Virus record (IMG/VR): IMGVR_UViG_3300034135_000033
Span: 1 to 37,395 of that record
Direction: 5' to 3' (one strand)
Length of the DNA stretch: 37,395 bases
Source of the DNA: a virus
The notes under the pieces were generated by a model. That model was not told the origin of the DNA, ran no database searches, and saw nothing but the letters and a program-made list of their open reading frames with translations. A program made the position numbers and the translations under genes. Below are positions 23,244 to 30,093 of the stretch, piece by piece. Position 1 is the stretch's first letter; each line of letters opens with the position of its first letter.

Positions 23244-23542
23244 TGTTCGGCCCCGGCGAAATCCTCTGGATCGAGCGGCCGGACGGCGCTGCGGTCGCCC
23301 ACAAGGTCCGCGCGATCGAGCCCGGCCGCAAGACGACCAAAATCGTCCTGCTCGACGGCAGCGGCGCCCGCCACGACGTCCCTACGGGCGATCTCACGCC
23401 GGCCGCGCCGGTCACCGCCGCCGAACGGGCCGAGTATCACCGCCTCGACGCCGAGCTGGCCGGGACGATCGGCGACAGCCGCAAGCTGCGCCGGTTCAAC
23501 ATGCTCCGCCTTCGCTGGATCGTCTGCGGGGAGGCCGCCTGA
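23243..23542 (+). CDS. Hypothetical early protein (99 aa)
   Basis: This 99-residue protein is coupled to both neighbours by TGATG overlaps. The N-terminal half is a small beta-barrel-like segment (GEILWIERPDGAAVAHKV, TKIVLLDGSGARHDVPTGDL), possibly SH3-like. The C-terminal half is helical and basic (SRKLRRFNMLRLRW). A nucleic-acid-binding role is possible but not shown. Confidence 0.68.
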   Translation: MFGPGEILWIERPDGAAVAHKVRAIEPGRKTTKIVLLDGSGARHDVPTGDLTPAAPVTAAERAEYHRLDAELAGTIGDSRKLRRFNMLRLRWIVCGEAA

Positions 23543-24435
23543 TGAACTATGCGAAGTTCTCCCCGACAGGCGAGGTCGCCCTCCCGCTTTGGCGGGCGCT
23601 CCGCCGGGCGAAAGCGCCCGCCACGGTCGGCGAGCTGCACAAGGCCAGCAACGCTCATCCTGCCGCCATCCAGGTCCGCCTGCAGCGCTGGAGGGCGGCC
23701 GGCTTCGTCGACGTCCTGCCGCCCGAGCCGCACCGCTACGAGATCGCGCCGGCCTTCGCCTCGCAAATCGAGGCGCCCTCGTTCGGGACGCTCAGCTCGG
23801 ATGCCTGGACGGCGCTGCGCCGCCTGGGCCGGCCGGCGACGCTCGAGGAGATCATCGCCGCCTCGGGCGTCGCCGATCGGCCCCTCTACTGCCGGCTGCT
23901 CCGCTGGCGCCGCCGCGGTGCCATCGTCAAGCACGAGCAGCTGCCGAGGCGCTATGCCCTCTCGCCCGCGGCGCCGGACGTCGCCGAGCCGCCGCAGGTC
24001 GCGCCGACCGGCGAGGTCAGGGAGCAGCGCCCATCCGCCCGCGAGCGCATGTGGCGAGCGATGCGCATCCTGAAGCGCTTCGACGTCCCGGTCCTGATGA
24101 TGACGGCGGAGGCGAAGCGCCGGTCCTGCGAAGACTTCATCAACCTGCTCTCGCGCGGCGGCTATCTCCGGCGGCTCGACACGCCTGCCAAGCGCGGCCC
24201 GACGTTGCGCGTCGGCACCGACGAGCGCGGCCGCGGCCTCTCGGCCGCATCGCAGGCCAACCTCAACTTCACCCGCACCTGGTCGACCTACCAGCTCGTC
24301 CGCAACACCGGGCCGAAGGCGCCGACCATCACCAATCCCCGCGGCGGCGAGCGCCAGCTCCTCGACGGCAACACCGGCGAAGCGGTCACGCTGAAGCCGC
24401 TGCGGCGCGCGCGCGAGGTTAACCATGGCGAGTAA
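23542..24435 (+). CDS. Protein with three tandem winged-helix-like units
   Basis: This 297-residue protein contains three successive units of similar layout, at about residues 14-70, 86-141 and 167-226. Each starts with a helix containing LWRALRR, AWTALRRL or MWRAMRIL. A second helix and a recognition-like helix follow (IQVRLQRWRAAGFVDV, LYCRLLRWRRRGAIVK, CEDFINLLSRGGYLRR), then a short wing. This looks like internal duplication of a winged-helix DNA-binding fold. The last 70 residues are polar. It lies in the early operon and overlaps the next gene by 11 bases. The function is not known; an array of DNA-binding units suggests a regulator or a replication accessory protein. Confidence 0.75.
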   Translation: MNYAKFSPTGEVALPLWRALRRAKAPATVGELHKASNAHPAAIQVRLQRWRAAGFVDVLPPEPHRYEIAPAFASQIEAPSFGTLSSDAWTALRRLGRPATLEEIIAASGVADRPLYCRLLRWRRRGAIVKHEQLPRRYALSPAAPDVAEPPQVAPTGEVREQRPSARERMWRAMRILKRFDVPVLMMTAEAKRRSCEDFINLLSRGGYLRRLDTPAKRGPTLRVGTDERGRGLSAASQANLNFTRTWSTYQLVRNTGPKAPTITNPRGGERQLLDGNTGEAVTLKPLRRAREVNHGE

Positions 24436-24823
24436 CCATATCCTCACGACCAACCTCGAGCGCGCCAGGCTGGCGTGGGGCGGCGAGGCTATGCCGAGCT
24501 GGGTCCGGCTCCTCGCCAGCGCCTGCGACGCCACCAACCAGCGCCAGGTCGGCGACGCGCTAGGCAAATCGAGCGGCTACATCAGCCGCGTCCTCAGCCG
24601 GAAATATGAGGGCAACTACGACGAGGCCGAGACGATCGTCCGGGCCGCCTACGGCAACGAAGACGTGGTCTGCCCGATTTGGGGCGCGATCCCCCTCGCT
24701 AGCTGCGTCCGAAACCGGCGGCGCAAGGACCCGCCTCAGAATCAGTCGCACCGGCTCCACGCTGCGGCTTGCCCCACCTGCCCCAACAATACCGACCGCG
24801 GCGCGGCCGCCGAGGAGGAGTGA
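24425..24823 (+). CDS. Helix-turn-helix early protein
   Basis: This 132-residue protein has a helix-turn-helix at about residues 25-60 (LASACDATNQRQVGDALGKS, then GYISRVLSRKYEG). A segment with several cysteines follows (VCPIWGAIPLASC, AACPTCPNN). Proteins of this type are common in the early operon of Mu-like prophages and are thought to be DNA-binding. The C-terminal cysteines could bind a metal. Confidence 0.75.
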   Translation: MASNHILTTNLERARLAWGGEAMPSWVRLLASACDATNQRQVGDALGKSSGYISRVLSRKYEGNYDEAETIVRAAYGNEDVVCPIWGAIPLASCVRNRRRKDPPQNQSHRLHAAACPTCPNNTDRGAAAEEE

Positions 24824-24825
24824 GC

Positions 24826-25080
24826 ATGCCCGTTTCCAAGGATCTCCGAACGATCACCGCGCGGCTAAGCGTCGCGATCGCGGGCGACGACACCTACGGA
24901 CGGACTGAGTTGTCTCGCCTCCGCCAGGAGTTGGATCTGCTCGCGACCGATGCTGAGGCCAGCGAGGGCGCCCTCCGCGCCGTCGACCAGGTCTTCGCCG
25001 AGTTGAGCGAGGGCCTCGAGCGCGGCATCGAGGGCCTGCAGCGCCTTGAGCGCCGTGCCCGGCTGGGAGCCGGCCAGTGA
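24826..25080 (+). CDS. Small helical early protein (84 aa)
   Basis: This 84-residue protein is almost entirely helical (LSRLRQELDLLATDAEASEG, LERGIEGLQRLERRARLG), with heptad spacing that suggests coiled coil. The start at 24826 lies two bases after the preceding stop, behind GAGGAG. Family and function are not recognised. Confidence 0.65.
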   Translation: MPVSKDLRTITARLSVAIAGDDTYGRTELSRLRQELDLLATDAEASEGALRAVDQVFAELSEGLERGIEGLQRLERRARLGAGQ

Positions 25081-25475
25081 GCGTCGCCATGCTGACCTCG
25101 CGGCCGCTTGGCCCCTCCGCCCTGCATGAGGCAGCGATCCAGCTCGACATTGCCACGACGGTCCTGAACGGCCTCGGCTCGGAACAAGCGCCGGGCGACT
25201 TCGCTGCGGCTCAGCGGCAGTACGATGCCGCCTATGATGGCTTCCTGCTGGAGCTGGAGCGCGCCACCGGCATCGAGGCCGGCGATATCGCCGACCGCCT
25301 CGAGGGGCGCAATCCAAAGCCGATCGCCGCGCTGGCGCCGACGCCGCAGCCGCCGTTGATCTGCCATGAGACGCGGACCATCAACCTCTCGCCCGGCCGG
25401 CTCGCGGCCCTGTGCTTCGGCGCGGCCGCCTTCGTTCTGTTCGTCTGGATCTACCTGATCGTGACGCCGGCATGA
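25077..25475 (+). CDS. Tail-anchored small membrane protein
   Basis: This 132-residue protein has a helical soluble N-terminal region and one hydrophobic helix near the C-terminus (LAALCFGAAAFVLFVWIYLIV), so it should be inserted in the inner membrane by its tail. The GTG at 25077 overlaps the previous stop; an ATG at 25089 is an alternative. Its place among early genes rather than lysis genes suggests a role in host takeover or superinfection exclusion, which is inference. Confidence 0.68.
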   Translation: MSVAMLTSRPLGPSALHEAAIQLDIATTVLNGLGSEQAPGDFAAAQRQYDAAYDGFLLELERATGIEAGDIADRLEGRNPKPIAALAPTPQPPLICHETRTINLSPGRLAALCFGAAAFVLFVWIYLIVTPA

Positions 25476-25834
25476 CACCCGGCGCCTACATCCGCCTCCG
25501 TCGCGAGGCCGCCGGGTTGACTGCGGCCGGGGTCGAAGCGGAGCTGGGCGACAGCGTTACCCAGCTCGGCGCCGCCCTCGAGTTCCTCGAGGCCGACCGC
25601 GTGAAAGCGACCTACGCCGATGCGCGGCTCCTCGGCCGCGTCTTCCCGATCTCGCCGGCGATCGTCTCCGAGCTGGGCTGTGGAACGAGCCCGGCCATCT
25701 GCCGCGGCTGCGGCTGCAGCGAGTTCGACCCCTGCGATGAGGGCGGCCGCGCCTGCGCCTGGGCGGAGCCCGACCTCTGCACATCCTGCCTTCCCGATCC
25801 CGCCCCGCCGGGCGCCACCGCTCTCGCCGCCTGA
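25472..25834 (+). CDS. HTH-like protein with cysteine-rich C-terminus
   Basis: This 120-residue protein has an N-terminal half resembling an XRE-type helix bundle (GAYIRLRREAAGLTAAGVEAE, LEFLEADRVKATYADARLL). The C-terminal half has closely spaced cysteines (CRGCGCSEFDPC, later CAW and CTSC), which may bind zinc or an iron-sulfur cluster. Small proteins with this CxGC motif recur in Mu-like phages of Proteobacteria; the role is unknown. Confidence 0.72.
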   Translation: MTPGAYIRLRREAAGLTAAGVEAELGDSVTQLGAALEFLEADRVKATYADARLLGRVFPISPAIVSELGCGTSPAICRGCGCSEFDPCDEGGRACAWAEPDLCTSCLPDPAPPGATALAA

Positions 25835-25845
25835 AAGGAACCGCG

Positions 25846-26475
25846 TTGACCGGTCGCAAAGCACCCAAGCAGCAAGCGCCTCAGACGATCGAGGAGGCCA
25901 CCGCGCTGCTCGGCCGCTACTCCGGCTTCCTGACCGAGGCGGAGCAGCTCCGCGCCGACGCCGACGCGGCGATCGCCGCGATCCAAGCCGCGCGCGACGC
26001 CGCCTTGGCGCCGATCGAGGAGGAGGCAAAGGGCCTCTTCCTGCAGCTGCGGGCCTGGTGGGGCGTCGCCGGCGAGACGCTGACCGAAGGAAAGCGCAAG
26101 AGCCATGAGCTGGCCGGCTGCGTCCTCGGCGAGCGTACCACGCCGCCGAGTCTGAAGCTGCCGGGCAAGACGAAAACCGAGGAGGCCGCCGTCCTGCTGC
26201 TCAACGCCGGGCTGGCCCAACTCTGCCGCCACAAGGTCGAGGCCGACAAGCCAGCCGTTCTGACGGTCTTCGCCGGCGAGAAGCTCCTGCCGACCCTCCG
26301 CGAGTCGGCGAAGAACGTGGCCGCGCTCGAGCTGGTAGCGGGAATGGAGCAAGTCCTCGACACGCTCCGCGACCTTGGCTTCCGGCCGGTCCAGAAGATC
26401 GAGTTCTTCATCGATCGGGCCGGCGCCAAGCCCGCGGCCGTCGAAGAGGTCCCGGTCCAGGAGGCGGCGGAATGA
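25846..26475 (+). CDS. gam: Host-nuclease inhibitor Gam
   Basis: This 209-residue protein matches the Mu Gam family. It has a helical N-terminal coiled coil (IEEATALLGRYSGFLTEAEQ, LRADADAAIAAIQAARDAAL), the central YSGF to WWGVAGETLTEGKRKSHEL segment, and a C-terminal RDLGFRPVQKIEFFI. Gam is a Ku-like dimer that binds double-stranded DNA ends and blocks exonucleases. Mu Gam is 174 residues, so the Pro/Ala/Glu-rich tail is extra. The start is a TTG behind AAAGGA; no ATG or GTG lies in a suitable position. Confidence 0.9.
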   Translation: MTGRKAPKQQAPQTIEEATALLGRYSGFLTEAEQLRADADAAIAAIQAARDAALAPIEEEAKGLFLQLRAWWGVAGETLTEGKRKSHELAGCVLGERTTPPSLKLPGKTKTEEAAVLLLNAGLAQLCRHKVEADKPAVLTVFAGEKLLPTLRESAKNVAALELVAGMEQVLDTLRDLGFRPVQKIEFFIDRAGAKPAAVEEVPVQEAAE

Positions 26476-26726
26476 CCCGCGGCGCTTTCTACGACCGGCT
26501 CATCGCGGCGGCCAGCCAGGGCGCCGAGGGAACCGCAATCCTCCTTCGTCACGCCACCGAAGCCGACGAGCCCTATGGGACGTACAACGGCGAGGAGCCC
26601 ATCGAGAAGCTCTGCGACGCCGCCAAGCTGGCGATCGAGGCCGGCGGCGAGGACGCCCTCAAGGACCCCGAGCTGAACCAGGTCTACGGGGCCCTGCAGC
26701 GGTTCCTCGAGGGATGGATGGGATGA
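26472..26726 (+). CDS. Hypothetical protein after gam (84 aa)
   Basis: This 84-residue acidic, mostly helical protein begins with ATG overlapping the gam stop by four bases. It has patches such as ILLRHATEADEPYGTYNGEE and KLAIEAGGEDALKDPELNQV. No family is recognised; the position suggests an accessory in replication or host inhibition. Confidence 0.65.
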   Translation: MTRGAFYDRLIAAASQGAEGTAILLRHATEADEPYGTYNGEEPIEKLCDAAKLAIEAGGEDALKDPELNQVYGALQRFLEGWMG

Positions 26727-26926
26727 CCTGGGCTCGCCAGCTCATGGCTGGGGTCCCGCGGGACCGCCGCATCCTCCTTGAGGACGGCGCCGGCAACTTC
26801 GCCGTGGCGAGCTGGCGCGCGGTGAAGGCCCGTTCGCCAGCCTGGGTGGTCTCGGCGGGCCGCGGCGTGGTCGTCACCTTCGAAGACCCCGCCGCCTGGT
26901 ACGACCTACCGGAGGCGCGGCCATGA
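26723..26926 (+). CDS. Small hypothetical protein (67 aa)
   Basis: This 67-residue basic protein is coupled to both neighbours by ATGA overlaps. It reads as a small beta-rich domain (RILLEDGAGNFAVASWRAV, WVVSAGRGVVVTFEDP). No homologous family is recognised. Gene status rests on the uninterrupted chain of overlapping start and stop codons. Confidence 0.6.
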   Translation: MTWARQLMAGVPRDRRILLEDGAGNFAVASWRAVKARSPAWVVSAGRGVVVTFEDPAAWYDLPEARP

Positions 26927-27267
26927 CGCCCGAGCAGCTGCGCCTCCTCGACTTCATCCGCGAGCAGATCGCCGACAACGGGCTTGCGCCGAGCTACCCC
27001 GAGATGGAGCGCCTTCTCGGCAGGAGCCGCTCGAGCATTCACCGGCTCGTGACGGGCCTTGTCCACAAGGGCCTGCTGATCCGGCACCGCAACCAGGCGC
27101 GGGGCCTGACCCTGCCGAACGAGGCGAATATCGCCGGCATCCCCACAGACCGCCTCGAGGCGGAGCTCCGCCGCCGCGGCCGACAGCCGGCCTGGTCCCG
27201 AGAGTTCCTCGCCGGCTTCGCCCGGCCGGAATTGCCCCTTCATCGTCCGGAGGACAGTCATGGCTAG
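26923..27267 (+). CDS. LexA-type winged-helix DNA-binding protein
   Basis: This 114-residue protein matches the LexA DNA-binding domain: TPEQLRLLDFIREQIADNG, then APSYPEMERLLGRSRSSIHR and LVTGLVHKGLLIRHRNQARG. The peptidase half is absent, so it cannot self-cleave. It could bind host LexA sites and affect the SOS response, or act as a phage transcription factor. The SOS link is notable because the phage repressor itself looks RecA-sensitive. Confidence 0.82.
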   Translation: MTPEQLRLLDFIREQIADNGLAPSYPEMERLLGRSRSSIHRLVTGLVHKGLLIRHRNQARGLTLPNEANIAGIPTDRLEAELRRRGRQPAWSREFLAGFARPELPLHRPEDSHG

Positions 27268-27499
27268 AGAACGGCGGAGGCGCCCGCTTCCCCGCGCTGA
27301 CCAGCTGCGGCGGCACCGCGAGGAGATGCAGTTCGCGCTGGTCAATAACTGCTCGCTCGAGGAGGCCCGACGCCGGCTCGCCAGCTATCGGGAACATCTG
27401 CCACGGCTCGCGGCGCCCCTCGAGGACGTCGTAGCCGAGCTGCCGCTGGCGGCCGCCGAGACGGCCGATCGCCCCCTCCAATGGTGGCAGCGGGACTGA
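27260..27499 (+). CDS. Small basic helical protein (79 aa)
   Basis: This 79-residue protein starts with a strongly basic stretch (ARERRRRPLPRADQLRRHRE), followed by a helical segment NCSLEEARRRLASYRE. It overlaps the LexA-like gene by eight bases, and its stop overlaps the GemA start. The function is not recognised; RNA or DNA binding is plausible from charge alone. Confidence 0.65.
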   Translation: MARERRRRPLPRADQLRRHREEMQFALVNNCSLEEARRRLASYREHLPRLAAPLEDVVAELPLAAAETADRPLQWWQRD

Positions 27500-28212
27500 T
27501 GGCGAAAGCGTTCAGCTCCATCGCTGCCAAGGCGCTTCAATCGGCTGCCGGCAAGTCCGACAGCCGGGCGAAGCTGATGGGCGCGATCCGCGCCGCCTGC
27601 AATCGCAAGCAGATCTCCGACGACGACCGCAAGGCGATCCAGCTCCGGATAACCGGCGTCGCCTCGATGGCCGACATGGAGATCGGCGACCTCGCCAAGC
27701 TGCTCGACCACCTCAACAGCGACTGGAAGGGGCCGATGGGTCACCGCGCCTACGTCGGCAAGACGAAGGCGCTTTGGTGGAGCCTCTACTGGCTAGGCGC
27801 GATCAACGAGCCCGGCGACGCCGCCCTGGACGCCTTCGTGAAGCGGCAGACCGGCAAGAGCTACCTCCGCTTCCTCGGGCACCGAGAGGCGTTCCGGGTG
27901 ATCGAGGCGCTGAAAGCATGGGCGGCTCGGGAAGACGTCATCTGGCCGACCGAGGAGAAGCTCCAAGAGCGCCAGCGCACCGACCCCGGCGTCGACATGG
28001 CCCAGCTCGAGCGTCACGCCGTCCTCGAGGCGCTCTCCGTCCGCCTGCGGCGCTTCGGCGCGATGAGCTACTTCTACGCGCCCTACTGCGAGGCGGCGCT
28101 GAAGCTCGCCCCCAACCACTTCACCTGGTCACCCGTCGAGCTGGACGCCTGCATCCGCCTCCTCGGCAAGCGCCTCCGCCGCGAGCTGGGCAAGAGGGAG
28201 GCGAGCCAGTGA
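27499..28212 (+). CDS. gemA: GemA-like regulatory protein (Mu gp16-like)
   Basis: This 237-residue protein fits the Mu GemA/DUF1018 family: a leading helix KLMGAIRAACNRKQISDDDR, the IQLRITGVASMADMEIGDL segment, and KALWWSLYWLGAINEPGDAA with YLRFLGHREAFRVIEALKAW. Mu GemA affects host DNA gyrase and late functions. It lies in the middle region just before the Mor-type activator, as in Mu. The start is the ATG at 27499, whose first base is the last base of the preceding stop. It is somewhat longer than typical members because of a C-terminal helical extension. Confidence 0.85.
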   Translation: MAKAFSSIAAKALQSAAGKSDSRAKLMGAIRAACNRKQISDDDRKAIQLRITGVASMADMEIGDLAKLLDHLNSDWKGPMGHRAYVGKTKALWWSLYWLGAINEPGDAALDAFVKRQTGKSYLRFLGHREAFRVIEALKAWAAREDVIWPTEEKLQERQRTDPGVDMAQLERHAVLEALSVRLRRFGAMSYFYAPYCEAALKLAPNHFTWSPVELDACIRLLGKRLRRELGKREASQ

Positions 28213-28787
28213 GCCTGTGGCCCTTCGGTCAGTTGTCGATGTTCGGCTACAGGGTGATCCTTGCCGATCCGGCATGGGCCTTCGAAAACTACTCCGAGGC
28301 TGGTGAAGGCCGGAATGCCAACCAGCACTATCCGACGATGACGCCGGACCAGGTGGCCGATCTCCCGGTCGGCCACCTCGCCGCGCGCGACTGCGCGCTA
28401 TTCCTCTGGGTGACTGACCCTCTGCTCGACCGAGGGATCGAGGTGCTGAAGCATTGGGGCTTTCGCTACACCACCGTCGCCTTCACTTGGGCGAAGCGGA
28501 CGTCGACGGACGCCAGCTGGCATATGGGGACGGGGTACTACACCCGCGCCAACCCGGAATCCTGTCTGCTCGGGATCGCCGGCGAGATGGGCCTGCCGAA
28601 AAGTCGTGCTGTCCGCCAACTGATCGTCGAGCCGGTCCGGGAGCACAGCCGCAAGCCGGACCGCATCCGCCCCGACATCGAGGCGCTGTTTGATGGCCCT
28701 TACGTCGAGCTGTTCGCCCGCAGCCAGCGTGACGGCTGGGATTGTTGGGGGAACGAGACAGGCCGATTCGCCGAGGCGGCCGAATGA
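28209..28787 (+). CDS. MT-A70-type adenine-N6 DNA methyltransferase
   Basis: This 192-residue methyltransferase of the MT-A70 family has the catalytic motif as DPAW (residues 20-23, normally DPPW). Conserved segments HYPTMTPDQVADLPV, ALFLWVTDPLL, GFRYTTVAFTWAK and the C-terminal HSRKPDRI with VELFARSQRDGWDCWGNE follow. Such phage enzymes modify adenine in the phage genome and can protect against restriction. The GTG start overlaps the GemA stop. It retains an N-terminal GQLSMFG segment (Gln8 to Phe12) similar to beta-clamp-binding peptides. Starting at the ATG at 28239 would remove it but leave the catalytic core whole. Confidence 0.9.
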   Translation: MSLWPFGQLSMFGYRVILADPAWAFENYSEAGEGRNANQHYPTMTPDQVADLPVGHLAARDCALFLWVTDPLLDRGIEVLKHWGFRYTTVAFTWAKRTSTDASWHMGTGYYTRANPESCLLGIAGEMGLPKSRAVRQLIVEPVREHSRKPDRIRPDIEALFDGPYVELFARSQRDGWDCWGNETGRFAEAAE

Positions 28788-29314
28788 GCAAGTACGGCGA
28801 CGACTTCCGCAAGGGCGCCTCGCTGGTGATCCCGGAGGACATTCAGCCGGGGCCGGGCTGGACGGAGCAGATGCTCGAGCTGGCGGACCACATCGGGAAC
28901 CGCGCGACTCTGCAGCTGGTAGAGCGGTTCGGCGGTGAGCAGCTCTACGTCCCGGTAGATCCGCACTCGGGGGACGTAGCGGCCCGGATCCGGGAGGTCA
29001 TCGGCGCTCGAGCGACGGAAATCCTCTGCAAGGTCTATCGCCGGGAGTTCATCGAGATCCCGGCCGCCAAATACGCGCTCGCCAGAGCCCAGCGGCATGA
29101 CATCATTGCCGCAGTGCGATCCGGCGATATAAGCGTCAGCCGAGCAGCACGGATCCTCGGCACGTCGAGGACCTATCTGTCCTTCCTCGTCAACCAAACC
29201 GACGAGGGGACCGAGGGCGCGGGATGGTCCGCGTCCAGGTCCGGCACGGTCCGACTGCCAGGCCAGCTCGACCTGTTCGGGGAGCCCGAGGACGAGGAAG
29301 ACTCTGTCCGCTGA
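28784..29314 (+). CDS. mor: Mor-type middle/late transcription activator with clamp-binding-like tail
   Basis: This 176-residue protein contains the Mor/C family core: WTEQMLELADHIGNRATLQL, then LVERFGGEQLYVPV (about residues 45-58). A helix-turn-helix follows at about 107-136 (IIAAVRSGDISVSRAARILG, TSRTYLSFLV). Mor and C of Mu activate middle and late promoters by binding dyads near -43 and contacting RNA polymerase. This is the only such protein here, so it probably serves all late promoters. A flexible tail after residue 137 ends with GQLDLFGEPEDEED, where QLDLF (161-165) matches the bacterial beta-clamp-binding consensus. The first late-operator palindrome overlaps the end of this gene. 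Confidence 0.88.
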   Translation: MSKYGDDFRKGASLVIPEDIQPGPGWTEQMLELADHIGNRATLQLVERFGGEQLYVPVDPHSGDVAARIREVIGARATEILCKVYRREFIEIPAAKYALARAQRHDIIAAVRSGDISVSRAARILGTSRTYLSFLVNQTDEGTEGAGWSASRSGTVRLPGQLDLFGEPEDEEDSVR

Positions 29315-29320
29315 CGGACA
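29305..29320 (+). promoter_or_regulatory. Late-operator palindrome copy 4 (right arm)
   Basis: TGTCCG-CTGA-CGGACA overlaps the last codons of the Mor-like gene and lies 72 bases (from its centre) before the right-arm late genes. CAATAA (29345-29350), about 33 bases past the dyad centre, fits a -10 if the site is centred near -43, as for Mor and C. The flank CCATCTC is shared with the copy at 18345. Confidence 0.65.
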
Positions 29321-29383
29321 CCATCTCTCCCTCTGAAACACCGCCAATAAGACCCTGCATGCAAGCACTTGCGGAGTGGGGCC

Positions 29384-29785
29384 GTGGATTGGTTCAAAAT
29401 TGTACAAACGGCTTGGCCCATCCTGGTGGTCATCCTGTCTCTCGCATCCTTCGCGGTCCTTTTGTGGCTGCGGTCGCAGTTCCCGACGAAGGTCGATCTG
29501 AAGGCGGCGGAAGAAGGGATCCTCGCTCGAATCGACGCGCACCAGGGGCGGCTCGATCAGGGCTCCGAGAAGATCGCGGGCCTCGATAAGCGGCTCGCGG
29601 TAATCGAGGATGACTGCGAAAGCGCGCCCTCCAAGGCGGACCTCAATCAGGGGCTTTCGGTGGTGGCGGGGCGAGTCTCCGGCCTGGAGGCCAGCGTAAG
29701 GGGCGTTGAGAAGCAGGTCGGGACCGGAAATCGTCTTCTCGAGCTACTGCTCGAGCAGGGCCTCAAGACGGGGACGAAGGCATGA
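29384..29785 (+). CDS. DUF2730-like membrane protein (Mu gp25-like)
   Basis: This 133-residue protein has an N-terminal membrane helix (ILVVILSLASFAVLLWL, about residues 13-29) followed by a coiled-coil region (GRLDQGSEKIAGLDKRLAVI, GLEASVRGVEKQVG). This is the layout of the DUF2730/Mu gp25 family found before the small terminase. The GTG start at 29384 is chosen because GGAG lies seven bases upstream; a TTG at 29369 is possible. It opens the right-arm late operon. Confidence 0.78.
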   Translation: MDWFKIVQTAWPILVVILSLASFAVLLWLRSQFPTKVDLKAAEEGILARIDAHQGRLDQGSEKIAGLDKRLAVIEDDCESAPSKADLNQGLSVVAGRVSGLEASVRGVEKQVGTGNRLLELLLEQGLKTGTKA

Positions 29786-30090
29786 CCATCGCCCCACTTC
29801 TTCTCCCCTTCATTCGCCGCGCGATCCTCGACCTCCTGAACGACGCAGGCGGCGAGCATAACGACGAGGTCCTAGCGATGCTGCTGGTGCAGCTCGGCCA
29901 CCGCATTGCTCGCCGGGACGTCCGCGAGCAGCTGCGCTGGCTCGCCACCGCCGGCGGGGACGATTGCCAACTCGTCGCCCTCGAGACGCTCGACCCCTAC
30001 CTGGTTGCGCGGATCCGGCCCGATGGTCGCGACGTCGCCGATGGGCGGCTGCTCGTCGACGGCATCTGGAAGCACAAGACCGGGGAGTGA
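29782..30090 (+). CDS. Mu gp26-like winged-helix protein
   Basis: This 102-residue protein shows the winged-helix pattern of the small phage family between gp25 and gp27 of Mu-like phages: RRAILDLLNDAGGEHNDEVL, then IARRDVREQLRWLATAG, and a wing with VADGRLLVDGIWKHK. It is a likely DNA-binding partner in packaging or late control. Start and preceding stop overlap by four bases. Confidence 0.78.
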   Translation: MTIAPLLLPFIRRAILDLLNDAGGEHNDEVLAMLLVQLGHRIARRDVREQLRWLATAGGDDCQLVALETLDPYLVARIRPDGRDVADGRLLVDGIWKHKTGE

Positions 30091-30093
30091 GGC

